A stretch of DNA of 64,000 bases from Pseudomonas mosselii (GTDB lineage: Bacteria > Pseudomonadota > Gammaproteobacteria > Pseudomonadales > Pseudomonadaceae): positions 3,255,501 through 3,319,500 of the forward strand of contig NZ_CP081966.1 of assembly GCF_019823065.1 (NCBI RefSeq), in the 5' to 3' direction. This document shows, piece by piece, positions 30,801 through 39,530 of the stretch. The stretch's first letter is position 1, and each line of letters begins with the position of its first letter. Below the pieces are notes generated by a model. It saw nothing but the letters and a program-made list of their open reading frames with translations. It did not search any database and was not told the origin of the DNA. The position numbers and the translations under genes are program-made.

Positions 30801-33800
30801 CCACCGATCAGCAGGGTGCGCAGGGTCGGATGGCGCAGCCCCTGGGTGAAGGCATATTCGGCGACCGGTGTCGGCAGGAAGGCCACCTTCAGCGGTTGCT
30901 CCAGCCACCAGGCCAGCAGCCCGTCGAGCTGCTCGTTGCCCAGCTCGGCCGGTGGCAGGTGCAGCACCGCGCCGGCGCACAGGGCCGGCCAGACCTCCCA
31001 GGCCATGGCGTCGAAGCCGAAGCCGGCGACGCTGGCAGTGTGCTCGCCGGCGCCCAGCTCGAAGGCCTTGCAGTGCCAGTGCACCAGGTTGGCCAGGGTA
31101 CGGTGCTCGACCATCACGCCCTTGGGCTGCCCGGTGGAGCCGGAGGTGTAGATCACGTAGGCCAGGTGGCTGGCCAACAGGTCGTGCCGCCCGGGATTGT
31201 CCGTGCGCGCCGGCCAGTCCGCCCGGTCCAGTGCCAACACGGGCACGGCCAACCCCTCCAGGCGCGCCAGCAACACCTGCTGGGCCAGGACCACCACGGG
31301 GGCGCTGTCTTCGAGCAGGTAGCGCAGGCGCTCATCCGGATGCGTCGGGTCCACCGGCACATAGGCGCCACCGGCCTTGAGCACCGCCAGCAGCGCCACC
31401 AGGGTATCCAACCCGCGCCGGGCGACCACCGCCACCCGGTCGTCGGGCCCCACGCCCCGTTCGATCAGGTGATGGGCCAGGGCGTTGGCGCGCTGGTTCA
31501 GCTCGCAGTAGCTCAGGCGTGCATCGCCGGCCACGGCGGCCAGCGCCTGTGGGGCACGGGTGGCCTGGGCCTCGATCAGGGTCGGCAGGGTCTGGTCGAC
31601 CGGGAATGGCCGGGCACTGCCGTTGAAGGTCTGCAGCAGGCGCCGGCGTTCGACGTCACCGACCAGTTCGACCTCGGCCAGGGAGGCCTGGTCGTTGGCG
31701 ACCATCGTCTGCAGCAGGCGCTCGAAGTAACCGGCGAAACGGCGCACGCTGCTTTCATCGAACAGCGCCGTGGCGTACTCGAGGCTGCCGACCAGCGCCT
31801 CGCCCTGCTCGCCCATGCTCAGCGACAGGTCGAACTTGGCCACCTGGTTGGCCTGGGCCACGCCCTCCAGGCGCAATCCCGCCAGGCTCGGCGCGGCGCC
31901 CTCGGTGGCCAGCCAGTTGAGGGTGGTCTGGAACAACGGCGTATGGCCGAGGCTGCGCGCCGGGCGGACGATCTCCACCACCTGCTCGAACGGCAGGTCC
32001 TGATGCGCCTGGGCATCGAGCAGGCGGGCCTTCACCTGACCCAGCAGGCGCTCGCTGCTCGGCGCGCCCGACATGTCGATGCGCAGCGCCAGGGTGTTGA
32101 CGAACAACCCCACCAGCGGCTCCAGCTCGGCATGGCCGCGTCCGGCCACCGGGCAGCCCACCACGACCTCATTTTGCCCGGACAGACGTGCCAAGGTCGC
32201 GGCCCAGGCACTGAGCAGCACCATGTACAGGGTCGCCTGATGCCGCTGGGCCAGCGCCCGCAGGCCGGCACCGAGACGCGCATCCAACTGCAGGGCCAGG
32301 CTGGCGCCGCTGAAGTCCTGGCGTGGCGGCCGTGGCCGATCACTCGGCAGGCTCAACAGGGTCGGCGCGCCATCCAGGGCCTGGCGCCAGTAGTCGGCCT
32401 GGCGTTGCAGCTGCTCACCGGCCAGCCAGCGCCGCTGCCACACGGCGTAGTCACCGTACTGGATCCCCAGGGTCGGCAACGGATCGTCCAGGCCCTGGCG
32501 CATGGCCGGGTACAGCGCGCCCAGCTCACGGGTCAGCACGCCGAGGGACCAGCCGTCGGCGACGATATGGTGCAGGGTCAGCAGCAGCACATGGTGCTGA
32601 TCCTCCAGGCGCAGCAGGCTGGCGCGCAGCAAGGGCCCCTCGACCAGGTCGAACGGCGCGGTGGCCTCGGCCTGCAGGTGCGCGGCCAGGTCATCGGGCG
32701 CCAGCCTCAGGCGCCGCAGCCAGCCCGGTTGCGGTCTGTCGGCGATGTGCACCTCGGCACTGTCGCCTGCGGGCACGAAGCGGCTGCGCAGGCCCTCATG
32801 GCGCGCGACGATGCATAGCAGGGCACGCTCCAGTGCGTCGGCATCCAGCGAGCCGCGCAGGCCCAGGGCCAGCGGCACGTTATAGGCCTGGCTGCCGCCC
32901 TCCAGCTGGGCCAGGAACCACAGCCGCTGCTGGGCGAACGACAACGGCAGGGGCTGCTCGCGGGACACCGCAACGATGGCCGGCAGCGCGCTGTGCCCGG
33001 CGCTGGCCAGCACCTGGGCCACGGCGGCCAGCTCGGGATTGGCGAACAGCTCGGCCAGGGTCAGCTCGACGCCGAGCCGCAGGCGCACCTGGGACACCAT
33101 GCGCATGGCCAGCAGCGAATGGCCACCCAGGGCGAAGAAATGGTCATGCCGCCCGACCTGTTCCACCTGCAGCAGTTCGGCCCACAGCTGGGCCAGGGCG
33201 CTTTCCAGTTCACCCTCGGGGGCCACGTAGCCACGCTCGAACAGCGCCGAACGCTCCGGTGCCGGCAACGCCCGGCGGTCGAGCTTGCCGTTGGCGGTCA
33301 GCGGCAGCGCCTGCAGGGCGACGAAGGCCACCGGCACCATGTACTCCGGCAGATGGGCGAGCAGTTGCGTGCGCAGGATCTCAGGCAAGGGCGCCTCGAG
33401 GCCGGCTTGCGCGGTGAAATACGCCACCAGCCGCGGCTGGCCAGGCTGGTCCTCGCGGGCCACCACCACGGCCTCGCCGATGCCCGGCAGGCTGTTCAGC
33501 CGGTTCTCGATTTCTCCCAGCTCGATGCGCACCCCGCGAATCTTCACCTGGTCGTCGTTGCGCCCCAGATAGTCGAGGGTGCCGTCGGCCAGCCAACGCA
33601 CCAGGTCACCGGTGCGGTACATGCGCGCGCCCGGCGTTGTAGAGAACGGATCGTCCAGAAAACGCTCGGCGGTCAGCTGCGGGCGGCCGAGGTAGCCACG
33701 GGCGACGCCGGAGCCGCCGATGTACAGCTCGCCCGCCACGCCCAATGGCACGTGCTGCAGATCGGCGTCGAGCACGTACAGACGGGCATTGTCCACGGGG

Positions 33801-36352
33801 CCGCCGATGTGCAGCGCGCCCCCCGCCTCCAGCCCCCCGGAACTGGCCACCACGGTGGTCTCGGTCGGGCCGTAGTTGTTGACCACGGCGAAGGTCTGGG
33901 TGCGATTGAACTGACGCAGACGATCGCCGCCGATCAGCAGGGTACGCAGGGTCGGGTGTCCGAGCTGATGACTGAAAGCGTATTCGGCCACCGGCGTCGG
34001 CAGGAAGCTGATATCCAGCGGTTGCTCGCGCCACCAGGCCAGCAACGCATCGAGGTCCTCGTGGCCCTCGCCGACGGGTGCCAGGTGCAGGGTGGCCCCG
34101 GCGCATAGCGCCGGCCAGACCTCCCAGGCCATGGCGTCGAAGCCGAAACCGGCCAGGCTCGAAGTGTGCCGGCCCAGGCACAGGTCGAAGGCCCGGCAGT
34201 GCCAGTCCACCAGGTTGTTCAGGGTGCGGTGCTCGACCATCACCCCCTTCGGCTGCCCGGTGGAGCCCGAGGTGTAGATCACGTAGGCCAGGTGTTCCGG
34301 TCCCAGGGCGACGACGGGGTCGTCCAACCGCTGCGGCCAGTCAGGCTGATCGAGCACCAGCACGGGCACCGTGATCCCACCCAGGCGACCCCGCAAGCCG
34401 TGTTGGGTCAACACGGCCACTGGCGCGCTGTCGTCGAGCAGGTAGCGCACACGCTCGTCCGGGTGGGCCGGGTCCACCGGCACGTAGCCGGCGCCGGCCT
34501 TGAGCACCGCGACCAGGCCAATCAGCGTGTCCAGGCCACGGCGGGCGAACACTGCCACGCGGTCGTCGGGACGAACGCCCAGATCGATCAGGTGGTGGGC
34601 CAGGGCATTGGCGCGCTGGTTCAGGTGCTGGTAGGTCAGCGACTGCTCGTTGGCAGTGGCGGCCAGGGCATGGGGATGGACCTGGGCCACGGCCTCGATG
34701 CGCCGATGCAGCGGACCGTGCGGCTGTTCGATGCCCGGGGTCTGGTTGAAGGTTTCCAGCAGCTCCTCACGCTCGTCGGCAGGCAGCATCGGCAGCGCCC
34801 TGACTTCAGTGGCGGGCGTCGCCGCAAGCAGGCTGCGCAGGGTCTGCTCCAGATAGGCGCAGACGCGCCGTGCCGGCACCTCGGGACTGGCCAGCAGGGT
34901 CAGGCGGAAGGCTTCGCCGAAGTCGTCGACACTCAAGGTCAAGGGGTAGTTGGTGGCTTCGGCGGCATGCACGATCTCGATCCCGGCCCAGCCGGCGCGC
35001 AGCACCGCTTCGGAGCCCGAGGCCGCGCTGTGGCGGTAGTTGAGCAAGGCATTGAACAGCGGCGACGGCGCTGCCACGCCGCTGCAGCGCTGGGCCAGGG
35101 CCAGGGGCGCGTGCTCATGGCGCATCAGCGTGCTCAGGCGCTGGTGGGTGGCCTTGATCGCGCAGGCCAAGTCGGCGTCGTTAAGGTCCACCCGCAACGG
35201 CAGCGTGTTGATGAAGATGCCCAGCGCCCGGTCGGTAGCCTCGGCGCCTTGCAGGCGGCCCATCAGCACGGTGCCGAACACCACCTGGTCGCGCCCGGTC
35301 AGGCCGCCCAGCACCCGTGCCCAGGCCAGGTGGAACAGGCTGGCGACGCTCACCCCCTGGCTGCGGGCATGGGCGCGCAGCTCGCGACACAACGCCAGGT
35401 CGAGGTCCAGCGCGTGCTCGTTCAGCGCCGCGCCATCGCCCTGCACATCGGCCAGGCCATAGGCCAGGGTCGGCGCGTCCACGCCGCCGAGCATGTCGCG
35501 GAAGAACGCCTCGTGCTCGGCCTCGCCGATGCCCAGCAGGGCTTGGGCCACATGGTTGCGGAACGGCAGCGGGCGGCCCAGCCGGGCACTTTCGCCGAGC
35601 AGGAAGGCGAGCATCTCGTGGCGCACCACCTCAAGGGCGCTGTGGTCCATGGCCACGTGGTGGAACTGCAGGGTCGCGTGGACCTGCCCATCCGCCTCCG
35701 GCGCCTGGCATTGCAGGCGGATCAACGGTGCCTGGGTCAGGTCGAAGCCGCTGTCCGGCAGCTGGCCCTCGGCGAGCTGGATGACCCGCAGCCGGGCCCG
35801 GCGCCAGACCACCTGCACCGGCGTCTCCAGGGCCTTCCAGTGCACCGAGGTGCGCAGGATGTCGTGACGGTCGATCACCCCTTGCAGGGCCTGCGCGAAG
35901 GCCTCGACCCGGGCGCTGCTGGCGAACACGAAGCGCGCCTGCATCACGTAGGGATCGTGGTCGCCGGCGCTGGCATGGTGGAACAGCATGCCTTGCTGCA
36001 ACGGCACCAGCGGGTAGATGTCCTGCACATTGACCGCGCCGCCGGGCACGCCTTCGACCAGTTGGTCGATGCTGGCCTGATCGAGTTCGACCAGGCTGAG
36101 CACGGCTGGGGTGATCCGAGTGCAGCCGGCCGGAATGCGGTTTTCCGGTACCTCGACGTTGCCCTGGCGCGCCGCCACGTACTCGCCACGCTCGAGCATC
36201 CCCAGCAGCGCCGGCTTGTGCTCGCGCAGCCGCGCCACCAACGCGGCGTCGCTCAGGGCCTGGCGATTGCCCTGGACTACCAGCTGGCCATCCTTGAGGG
36301 CCAGCTGGACATTGTTGGCGGCCAAGGTCGCCAGTAGTTCGTTGATGCTCAC
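21830..36352 (-). CDS. xtlC: Xantholysin synthetase XtlC: four-module NRPS with tandem thioesterases
   Basis: A 4840-residue NRPS. A TubC-type docking domain (1-52) is followed by four C-A-T modules starting at about residues 60, 1122, 2161 and 3209, then two thioesterases from about 4277 and 4554. Specificity residues read DAWFLGNVVK (Leu), DAWFLGNVVK (Leu), DAWQVGVVDK (Gln/Glu) and DALFLGCTFK (Ile), giving Leu11-Leu12-Gln13-Ile14. Condensation domains 1 and 4 are of the dual epimerising/condensing kind ([12 protein letters not shown]...HH near the N-terminus); 2 and 3 are ordinary LCL (SFAQQRLWFL, HHIVADG). The thioesterase serines are in GWSFGG (about 4354) and GHSFGG (about 4644). The first should close the lactone onto Ser7; the second is probably a helper. 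GTG start 36352 overlaps the xtlB stop, so translation is coupled. Confidence 0.93.
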   Translation of the reverse strand: MSINELLATLAANNVQLALKDGQLVVQGNRQALSDAALVARLREHKPALLGMLERGEYVAARQGNVEVPENRIPAGCTRITPAVLSLVELDQASIDQLVEGVPGGAVNVQDIYPLVPLQQGMLFHHASAGDHDPYVMQARFVFASSARVEAFAQALQGVIDRHDILRTSVHWKALETPVQVVWRRARLRVIQLAEGQLPDSGFDLTQAPLIRLQCQAPEADGQVHATLQFHHVAMDHSALEVVRHEMLAFLLGESARLGRPLPFRNHVAQALLGIGEAEHEAFFRDMLGGVDAPTLAYGLADVQGDGAALNEHALDLDLALCRELRAHARSQGVSVASLFHLAWARVLGGLTGRDQVVFGTVLMGRLQGAEATDRALGIFINTLPLRVDLNDADLACAIKATHQRLSTLMRHEHAPLALAQRCSGVAAPSPLFNALLNYRHSAASGSEAVLRAGWAGIEIVHAAEATNYPLTLSVDDFGEAFRLTLLASPEVPARRVCAYLEQTLRSLLAATPATEVRALPMLPADEREELLETFNQTPGIEQPHGPLHRRIEAVAQVHPHALAATANEQSLTYQHLNQRANALAHHLIDLGVRPDDRVAVFARRGLDTLIGLVAVLKAGAGYVPVDPAHPDERVRYLLDDSAPVAVLTQHGLRGRLGGITVPVLVLDQPDWPQRLDDPVVALGPEHLAYVIYTSGSTGQPKGVMVEHRTLNNLVDWHCRAFDLCLGRHTSSLAGFGFDAMAWEVWPALCAGATLHLAPVGEGHEDLDALLAWWREQPLDISFLPTPVAEYAFSHQLGHPTLRTLLIGGDRLRQFNRTQTFAVVNNYGPTETTVVASSGGLEAGGALHIGGPVDNARLYVLDADLQHVPLGVAGELYIGGSGVARGYLGRPQLTAERFLDDPFSTTPGARMYRTGDLVRWLADGTLDYLGRNDDQVKIRGVRIELGEIENRLNSLPGIGEAVVVAREDQPGQPRLVAYFTAQAGLEAPLPEILRTQLLAHLPEYMVPVAFVALQALPLTANGKLDRRALPAPERSALFERGYVAPEGELESALAQLWAELLQVEQVGRHDHFFALGGHSLLAMRMVSQVRLRLGVELTLAELFANPELAAVAQVLASAGHSALPAIVAVSREQPLPLSFAQQRLWFLAQLEGGSQAYNVPLALGLRGSLDADALERALLCIVARHEGLRSRFVPAGDSAEVHIADRPQPGWLRRLRLAPDDLAAHLQAEATAPFDLVEGPLLRASLLRLEDQHHVLLLTLHHIVADGWSLGVLTRELGALYPAMRQGLDDPLPTLGIQYGDYAVWQRRWLAGEQLQRQADYWRQALDGAPTLLSLPSDRPRPPRQDFSGASLALQLDARLGAGLRALAQRHQATLYMVLLSAWAATLARLSGQNEVVVGCPVAGRGHAELEPLVGLFVNTLALRIDMSGAPSSERLLGQVKARLLDAQAHQDLPFEQVVEIVRPARSLGHTPLFQTTLNWLATEGAAPSLAGLRLEGVAQANQVAKFDLSLSMGEQGEALVGSLEYATALFDESSVRRFAGYFERLLQTMVANDQASLAEVELVGDVERRRLLQTFNGSARPFPVDQTLPTLIEAQATRAPQALAAVAGDARLSYCELNQRANALAHHLIERGVGPDDRVAVVARRGLDTLVALLAVLKAGGAYVPVDPTHPDERLRYLLEDSAPVVVLAQQVLLARLEGLAVPVLALDRADWPARTDNPGRHDLLASHLAYVIYTSGSTGQPKGVMVEHRTLANLVHWHCKAFELGAGEHTASVAGFGFDAMAWEVWPALCAGAVLHLPPAELGNEQLDGLLAWWLEQPLKVAFLPTPVAEYAFTQGLRHPTLRTLLIGGDRLRQFTSDPGCVVVNNYGPTEATVVATSGLVLPGGALDIGRPIANARVYLLDEARQLVPCGVTGELYVGGAGVARGYLNRAQLTAERFLDDPFSEQPGARMYRTGDLARWNADGTLDYLGRNDDQVKVRGLRIELGEIEAQLLALPGVAEALVLAREDQPGQPRLVAYYIAGPEAQPVGALRAALQQRLPAYMVPAALVRLDAWPLTANGKVDRRALPLPEREASASQAHEAAEGALETALAELWCELLQLERVGRQDRFFELGGHSLLAMRMVGQVRARLGRELSLGELFADDRLLAVAATLAERGGEVLPAIEPTPRGQSLPLSFAQQRLWFLAQMDDASAAYHIPLGLVMRGPLDRAALERALARIIERHESLRSHFTQEGAEARVRVAPGRGGFALVWHDLRGAEQQLPELMHAEALLPFDLAHQLPVRGRLLCLAAEHHVLLLTLHHIVADGWSMGVFTQELAALYQAFSAGRDDPLPALAIQYGDYALWQRRWLAGEALQRQGEYWQQALAGAPVLLTLPTDRPRPARQDYHGDRVEIRLDRRLSEDLKALCLRHGVTPFMLFGAAWAALLARLSGQAEVVIGTPVANRRQVEVEGLIGLFVNSLALRIDTAGLPDVGALLARVKACVSQAQDHQDLPFEQVVELLHPPRSLAHTPLYQVSLAWNGVPAEALQLGDLQLEALGGAQTFAKFDLTLSLGETADGYGGALEFATALFDRATIERHVGYLEQLLWAMAGSDQAVPAKVELLGAAERRQELVTCNASELVGGLQQPVQALFEAQVARMPQALAVQAEDGQMSYRQLNEAANRLAHQLIAQGVVADSRVAVCLARGPQLLVGLLAVLKAGGAYVPLDPGYPDERLAYMLADSAPLALLVDAGSRGRFADSRVPRLDLDQPAWAGQSPDNPQVPGLGARHLAYVIYTSGSTGTPKGVMVEHRSLCNLVHWSSRLIAPTVEGALLHKTPVSFDASVWELFWPLCAGLRLVLARPDGQRDPAYLAALIQRQRVSVVQFVPALLQQFLALEASAACDSLTDIVCGGGELTTALLQQVRERLPQVRLHNVYGPTEATVDCSVWTLEPGQALPVSAPPIGRPIANTRLYVLDRNGLPVPRGVVGELHIGGVGVARGYLGLPELDAERFGDSPFVVGERLYRSGDLVRRRADGELEFLGRDDFQVKLHGLRIELGEIEACLASHPAIREVAVLLRGERLVAWFTAHDEAPGIESLRRHALAQLPDYMVPSAYVAMPAMPLTANGKLDRQALPEPGAESVLSRAYEAPQGEAETHLAALWAELLNVSRVGRQDHFFELGGHSLLAVTLIARLRAEGLEADIRVLFAEPTLAALAATLGQHGGPRVPANRIGAGCRRITPDLLALVALDQAAIDRIVAQVPGGAANVQDIYPLGPLQAGILYHHLASEGDDPYLLQARFAVADRARLEALQRALDQVIARHDILRSSLYWDGLAEPVQVVWRQASLPVQEVTPQTPPVLRLDLTRAPMLRLLHSQDPASGRITATLLFHHLVMDHVAQDVLRAELQACLLGEQHRLPAPVPYRNYIAQVLHGADEAGHEAFFREQLGDIDEPTLPYGPHPLAHQGAEAEARILLDDGLARCLREQARLLGVGAASLMHLAWGMVLGQLSGRDSVVFGTVLLGRLQGGEGVERALGVFINTLPLRLEVGRLPVREALLDTHRRLTGLLVHEHAQLALAQRCSALPPGAPLFSALLNYRHSATALVRDSAAGRAWEGIELLHAEERSNYPLALSIDDLGEGFGLTAQCAPGLDARRLCGYLQQALENLVEALAQDPERGLEQLDIVPADERQRLLVGYNATQRDYPRQLPVQRLFEQQVARHPLALAARHDERQLTYGELNEQANRLAHWLIGEGVAAGDPVAILLPRSLPLLVAQLAVLKCAAIYVPLDINAPAERQAFMVQDCQAVALLTLGSLAAECEARRIDLDCLALDDQPAHNPNLAQEADAVAYVMYTSGSTGTPKGVRVTHRGITRLVLNNGYADFDASDRFAFVSNPAFDAATLDVWGGLLNGGQVLVIDHQTLVEPAQFASALRQGGASVMFVTTALFNQYVQLIPEALAGLRVLLCGGERGEPASFRALLARAPSLRLVHCYGPTETTTFATACTVRAVADGAEHVPIGGPIGNTTAYVLDAHGRLLPEGVTGELYIGGDGVALGYLNRPQLTAERFLDDPFGAGPGARLYRTGDLARWRDDGQLECLGRTDDQVKIRGFRIELGEIEQHLAQCPGVDEVVVMALRLEQGPLRLVAWYTRTDTALDGVALRGFLRERLPEYMLPAAFVALAALPLTNNGKVDRRALPLPGAQDLAVAVFEAAATPVEQALAALWAQVLEVERVGRHDSFFELGGHSLSAIRLVGEMRQAGLHTTLAELFQHPTIATLAARLGEGADEDEGLVTVRAAGSQPALFLIHEFSGLDLYFPVLGRHIEGNFPVYGLAGVAPGEAQLNTMECLAARLVERIRAVQPHGPYRLAGWSFGGVLAYEVAAQLLGADEPVAFVGLIDTYVPRLSDQGKARWQGPHLLQGQLLLHCRVHWQAQGEAGAAQLAEIEALQPGALAFDALLAHCRERQLLVPGLVQASDGQLRHFFERHLAHGHALAHYRLAPLPVPLHLFLAEQRSAGIVTDSPTLGWAEALPGQALHCLSVPGDHQSMVQDPQAAVLGQAIAQAMQAAPGLLPPAHQPLLAIQSGTPSHVPVFCVPGAGDSVTSFIGLAEALGPDWPVHGLQARGLAVGEVPHSAVEAAADCHVRAIEALYPEGPLNLVGHSFGGWVAHAMALRLQAKGREVRSLTLIDSEAPGAGGSCGKPYTFTQALQRLIESLQLSTGKSLGIEPAAFAEADDQEQLRQLHAAMVRVGLMPSRSSAQALEGVVRTFATALRTVYRPDGGFNGLARLVLVADPSLDLAGNQREQQAMEQGWREWLPQLEVWQGPGNHFSILKVPDVFSLAAWWHDGQALYHGRVKQ
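21833..23530 (-). other. XtlC tandem thioesterase domains
   Basis: Two alpha/beta-hydrolase domains. TE1 (about 23520-22740) has nucleophile motif GWSFGG; TE2 (about 22690-21833) has GHSFGG. Tandem thioesterases are usual at the end of Pseudomonas lipopeptide synthetases. Confidence 0.85.
23530..26725 (-). other. XtlC module 4: dual E/C, A(Ile), T
   Basis: Condensation motif [12 protein letters not shown]. Code DALFLGCTFK, predicted Ile14. The T domain (LGGHSLSAI) differs from all others, as expected for one that hands over to a thioesterase. Confidence 0.85.
26725..29870 (-). other. XtlC module 3: LCL, A(Gln/Glu), T
   Basis: Ordinary condensation domain. Code DAWQVGVVDK, predicted Gln13. 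The T domain reads LGGHSLLAV, the type that precedes dual E/C domains, and such a domain follows. Confidence 0.85.
29870..32985 (-). other. XtlC module 2: LCL, A(Leu), T
   Basis: Ordinary condensation domain (LSFAQQRLWFLAQ, HHIVADG). Code DAWFLGNVVK, predicted Leu12. The T domain is again of the LGGHSLLAM type. Confidence 0.85.
32985..36352 (-). other. XtlC module 1: docking domain, dual E/C, A(Leu), T
   Basis: Docking residues 1-52, condensation motif FHHASAGDHDPY and HHVAMDH. Code DAWFLGNVVK, predicted Leu11. The T domain reads LGGHSLLAM and is followed by an LCL domain, so Leu11 should stay L. Confidence 0.85.
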
Positions 36353-39300
36353 AGGACGATCTCCATTCTGTCTGTGATGGCGGCATAGCCTGCCAGCGTC
36401 GGGTGTTCGAACAGGCTGCGCACGTCGGCCTCCAGGCCCGCCTCGCGCAAGCGCGAGGTTAGGGTCACGGCCAGCAGCGAGTGGCCGCCCAGTTCGAAGA
36501 AGTTGTCGTGGCGCCCTATCCGCTCCACGCCCAGCAGCTCGCCCCAGATACGCGCCAGCAGCTGTTCGGTGTCGCCCTGCGGCGCCTCGTAGGCCCGCGC
36601 TGGCAGGTCCGGCTGCGGCAGCGCCTTGCGGTCAAGCTTGCCATTGGGGGTCAGCGGCATGGTGTCGAGGGCCATGAACAGCGCCGGGACCATGTACTCG
36701 GGCAGTTGCCCCAGCAGCGCTTCGCGCAAGGCCTCGGCGGGCGGCACGTCGCCGGTGACGTAGGCCACCAGGCGCGGGCCGGCCGGCTGGGCGTCGTGCA
36801 CCAGCACCACGGCTTCACGTACCCCAGGCACCCGGGTGAGGCAGGCTTCGATCTCGCCCGGCTCGATGCGCAGGCCGCGCAGCTTGATCTGGTGGTCGGT
36901 GCGGCCGAGGAACTCAAGGCTGCCGTCCGCGCGCTGGCGCACACGGTCGCCACTGCGGTACAGGCGCTCCCCGTCGGCGAACGGGCTGGCGATGAAGCGC
37001 TCGGCCTGTTGCTCCGGCAACCCCAGGTAGCCACGCGCCACCCCGGCGCCACCGATGTGCAGTTGGCCGGCGACGCCCAATGGCACAGGCTGGTCGTGGC
37101 CATCGAGTACGTACAGACGGGTGTTGTCGATGGGCCGGCCAATCGGCAGCGCCCCCGGCGTCAGCGGATCCTGCGGGTGCAAAGTGCAGACGCTGCAATC
37201 GACCGTGGTTTCGGTCGGCCCGTAGACATTGTGCAGCCTTGCCCGTGGCAGGCGCTCGCGCACCTGGCGCACCAGGACCTCGGTCAGCTCGCCACCGCCG
37301 CAGACGATATCAGTGAGGCTGTCGCAGGCCGCGCTGGCGTCGTGTTCGAGGAACTGTTGCAACAGCGCCGGCACAAACTGCACCACGCCCACCTGTTGCT
37401 GGCGGATCAGCTCGGCCACGTACTGCGGGTCGCGGTGGCCGTCCGGGCGCGCCAGCACCAGGCGCACGCCGCTGCACAGCGGCCAGAACAGCTCCCACAC
37501 CGAGGCGTCGAAGCTCACCGGGGTCTTGTGCAACAACGCACCCTCACCTGGGAACAACCCGGCGCTCCAGCGCACCAGGTTGACCACGTTGCGGTGCTCG
37601 ACCATCACCCCCTTGGGCAGCCCGGTGGAGCCGGAGGTGTAGATCACATAGGCCAGGTTGGCGGCGGTCAGGCCCGGCACCTGTGGGTTGTGGCTTGGCT
37701 GACGGGTCCAGTCCGCCTGGTCGAGATCAACCTGCGTCAGTGGCAGATCCCCCATCAGCGCCCGGGTGGCCGTCTGCACCAGGACCGCCCTTGGCTGGCT
37801 GTCGACCAGCATGTGGCGGATCCGTTCGGCTGGATAGTCGGGGTCCAGCGGCACATAGGCACCACCGGCCTTGAGGATCGCCAGCAGGCCGACCACCAGC
37901 GACAGCCCGCGCTCGACACAGATCGCCACCCGGTCGTCGGGCCGCACACCCAGCGCGATCAGGTGATGGGCCAGGCGGTTGGCCTGGGCATTGAGCTGCT
38001 CATAACTGAGTTCACCCTGCTCGGCGCTGAGCGCAACGGCCTCGGGCCTGCGCAAGGCCTGGGCCTCGAACAGTTCCTGGAGGGTCCGATTCAGGTCGTG
38101 GGGCTGCGCCGTGCGGTTGAAGTCGTGCACCAGCTGATCGCGTTCCTCGCCCGACAGCACTGGTAGTTGCAGCAGCGCTTGCCGTGGCTGATGGGCCAAG
38201 GCCTCGGCCATGGCCTCCAGCACCCGGCGCATCTGCTCGCAGACACGCGCGGCGCCGACCGCCGCCGGGGCCAGGGTGACCAGGCGGAAACGCTCGCCAA
38301 TATCGTCCACGCTCAGGCTCAGCGGATAGTTGCTGCGCTCGTTGCTGTCGAGGGTCTCGATGCCTTGCAGGGCCTGGCGCTGCTCCTCGTCCGCCTGGCT
38401 GCCGTGGCGGTAGTTGAGCATCGCGCTGAACAGCGGCGCCGGGGCCGGCACGCCGCTGCAACGTTGGGCCAGGGCCAGCGAGGCATGTTCATGGGCGAGC
38501 AAGGCGCTCAGGCGCTGCTGGGTCTGACGCACAGCGTCCTGCAGGTTGATGCCTGCAAGGTCCAGGCGCAGCGGCAAGGTGTTGATGAACATGCCCAGCG
38601 CCTGGTCCGCTCCCGCGCCGCCTTCCAGGCGACCGAGCAGCACGGTGCCGAATACCACGCTGTCACGGTCGCTGGCGGCGGCCAGCAAGCGGGCGTAGGC
38701 CAGGTGGAACAGGCTGGCGACGCTGATGCCCAGCTGCCGGGCCTGCTGACGCAGAGCGGTGGCCAGGGGTTCGTCCAGCCACAGCTGGGCCTCTTCGATA
38801 CCGAGCCCATCGACCTGCACATCACTCAGGCCGAACGGCAGGGTCGGCTCGTCGATATCCCCCAACTGCTCGCGGAAGAACGCCTCGTGCTCGGCCTGGC
38901 TGACGCCCAGCCGCGCCTGGGCCACGTAGTTGCGGTACGGCGCGCCCTGTTCGGCGGGCACCGACGCACCTTGCAGATAACCGACCAGTTCCCGGCCGAG
39001 CACATCCAGCGCGGTATGGTCGAGGACGATATGGTGGAACTGCAGCACAGCCTGCCGTCCGGCGCCCTGCGCGTCCGGCCAGTGGTACAGGCGCACCAGT
39101 GGCGCCTGATCCAGGGCCAAAGCGTGGGGCACCGCTGCCTCTTCAGCCACCTCGAGCAACGCCAGGTCAGCCTGGCGCCAGACCACTTGCAATGCCTGCG
39201 GCAGGCCGTCCCACAGCACTGAAGTACGCAGCACGTCATGACGGGCGATGACCTTGCCCAGCGCATCGACGAAGGCGTACAGCCGGTCACGGCTGGTGAA

Positions 39301-39530
39301 GGCCATGCGCGACTGCAGCACATAGGGATCGTGCTCCGGCGAGCTGAGGTGGTGGTAAAGGATGCCTTCCTGCAACGGCGCCAGCGGGTAGATGTCCTGC
39401 ACGTTGGCCGCGCCGCCCGGCACCGTGGCGACGATGCGCTCGATGGCAGCCGGTTCAAGGTCCACCAGTGGCAGCATGTCCGGAGTGATCCGGGTGCAGC
39501 CGGCCGGGATCCGGTTGGCCGGCACCTCGA
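36349..39530 (-). other. XtlB module 8: dual E/C, A(Gln/Glu), T
   Basis: Code DAWQVGVVDK, predicted Gln10. The N-terminal edge of its C domain is shared with module 4. The protein ends about 30 residues after the T domain, with the tail that should dock on the XtlC N-terminus. Confidence 0.85.
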
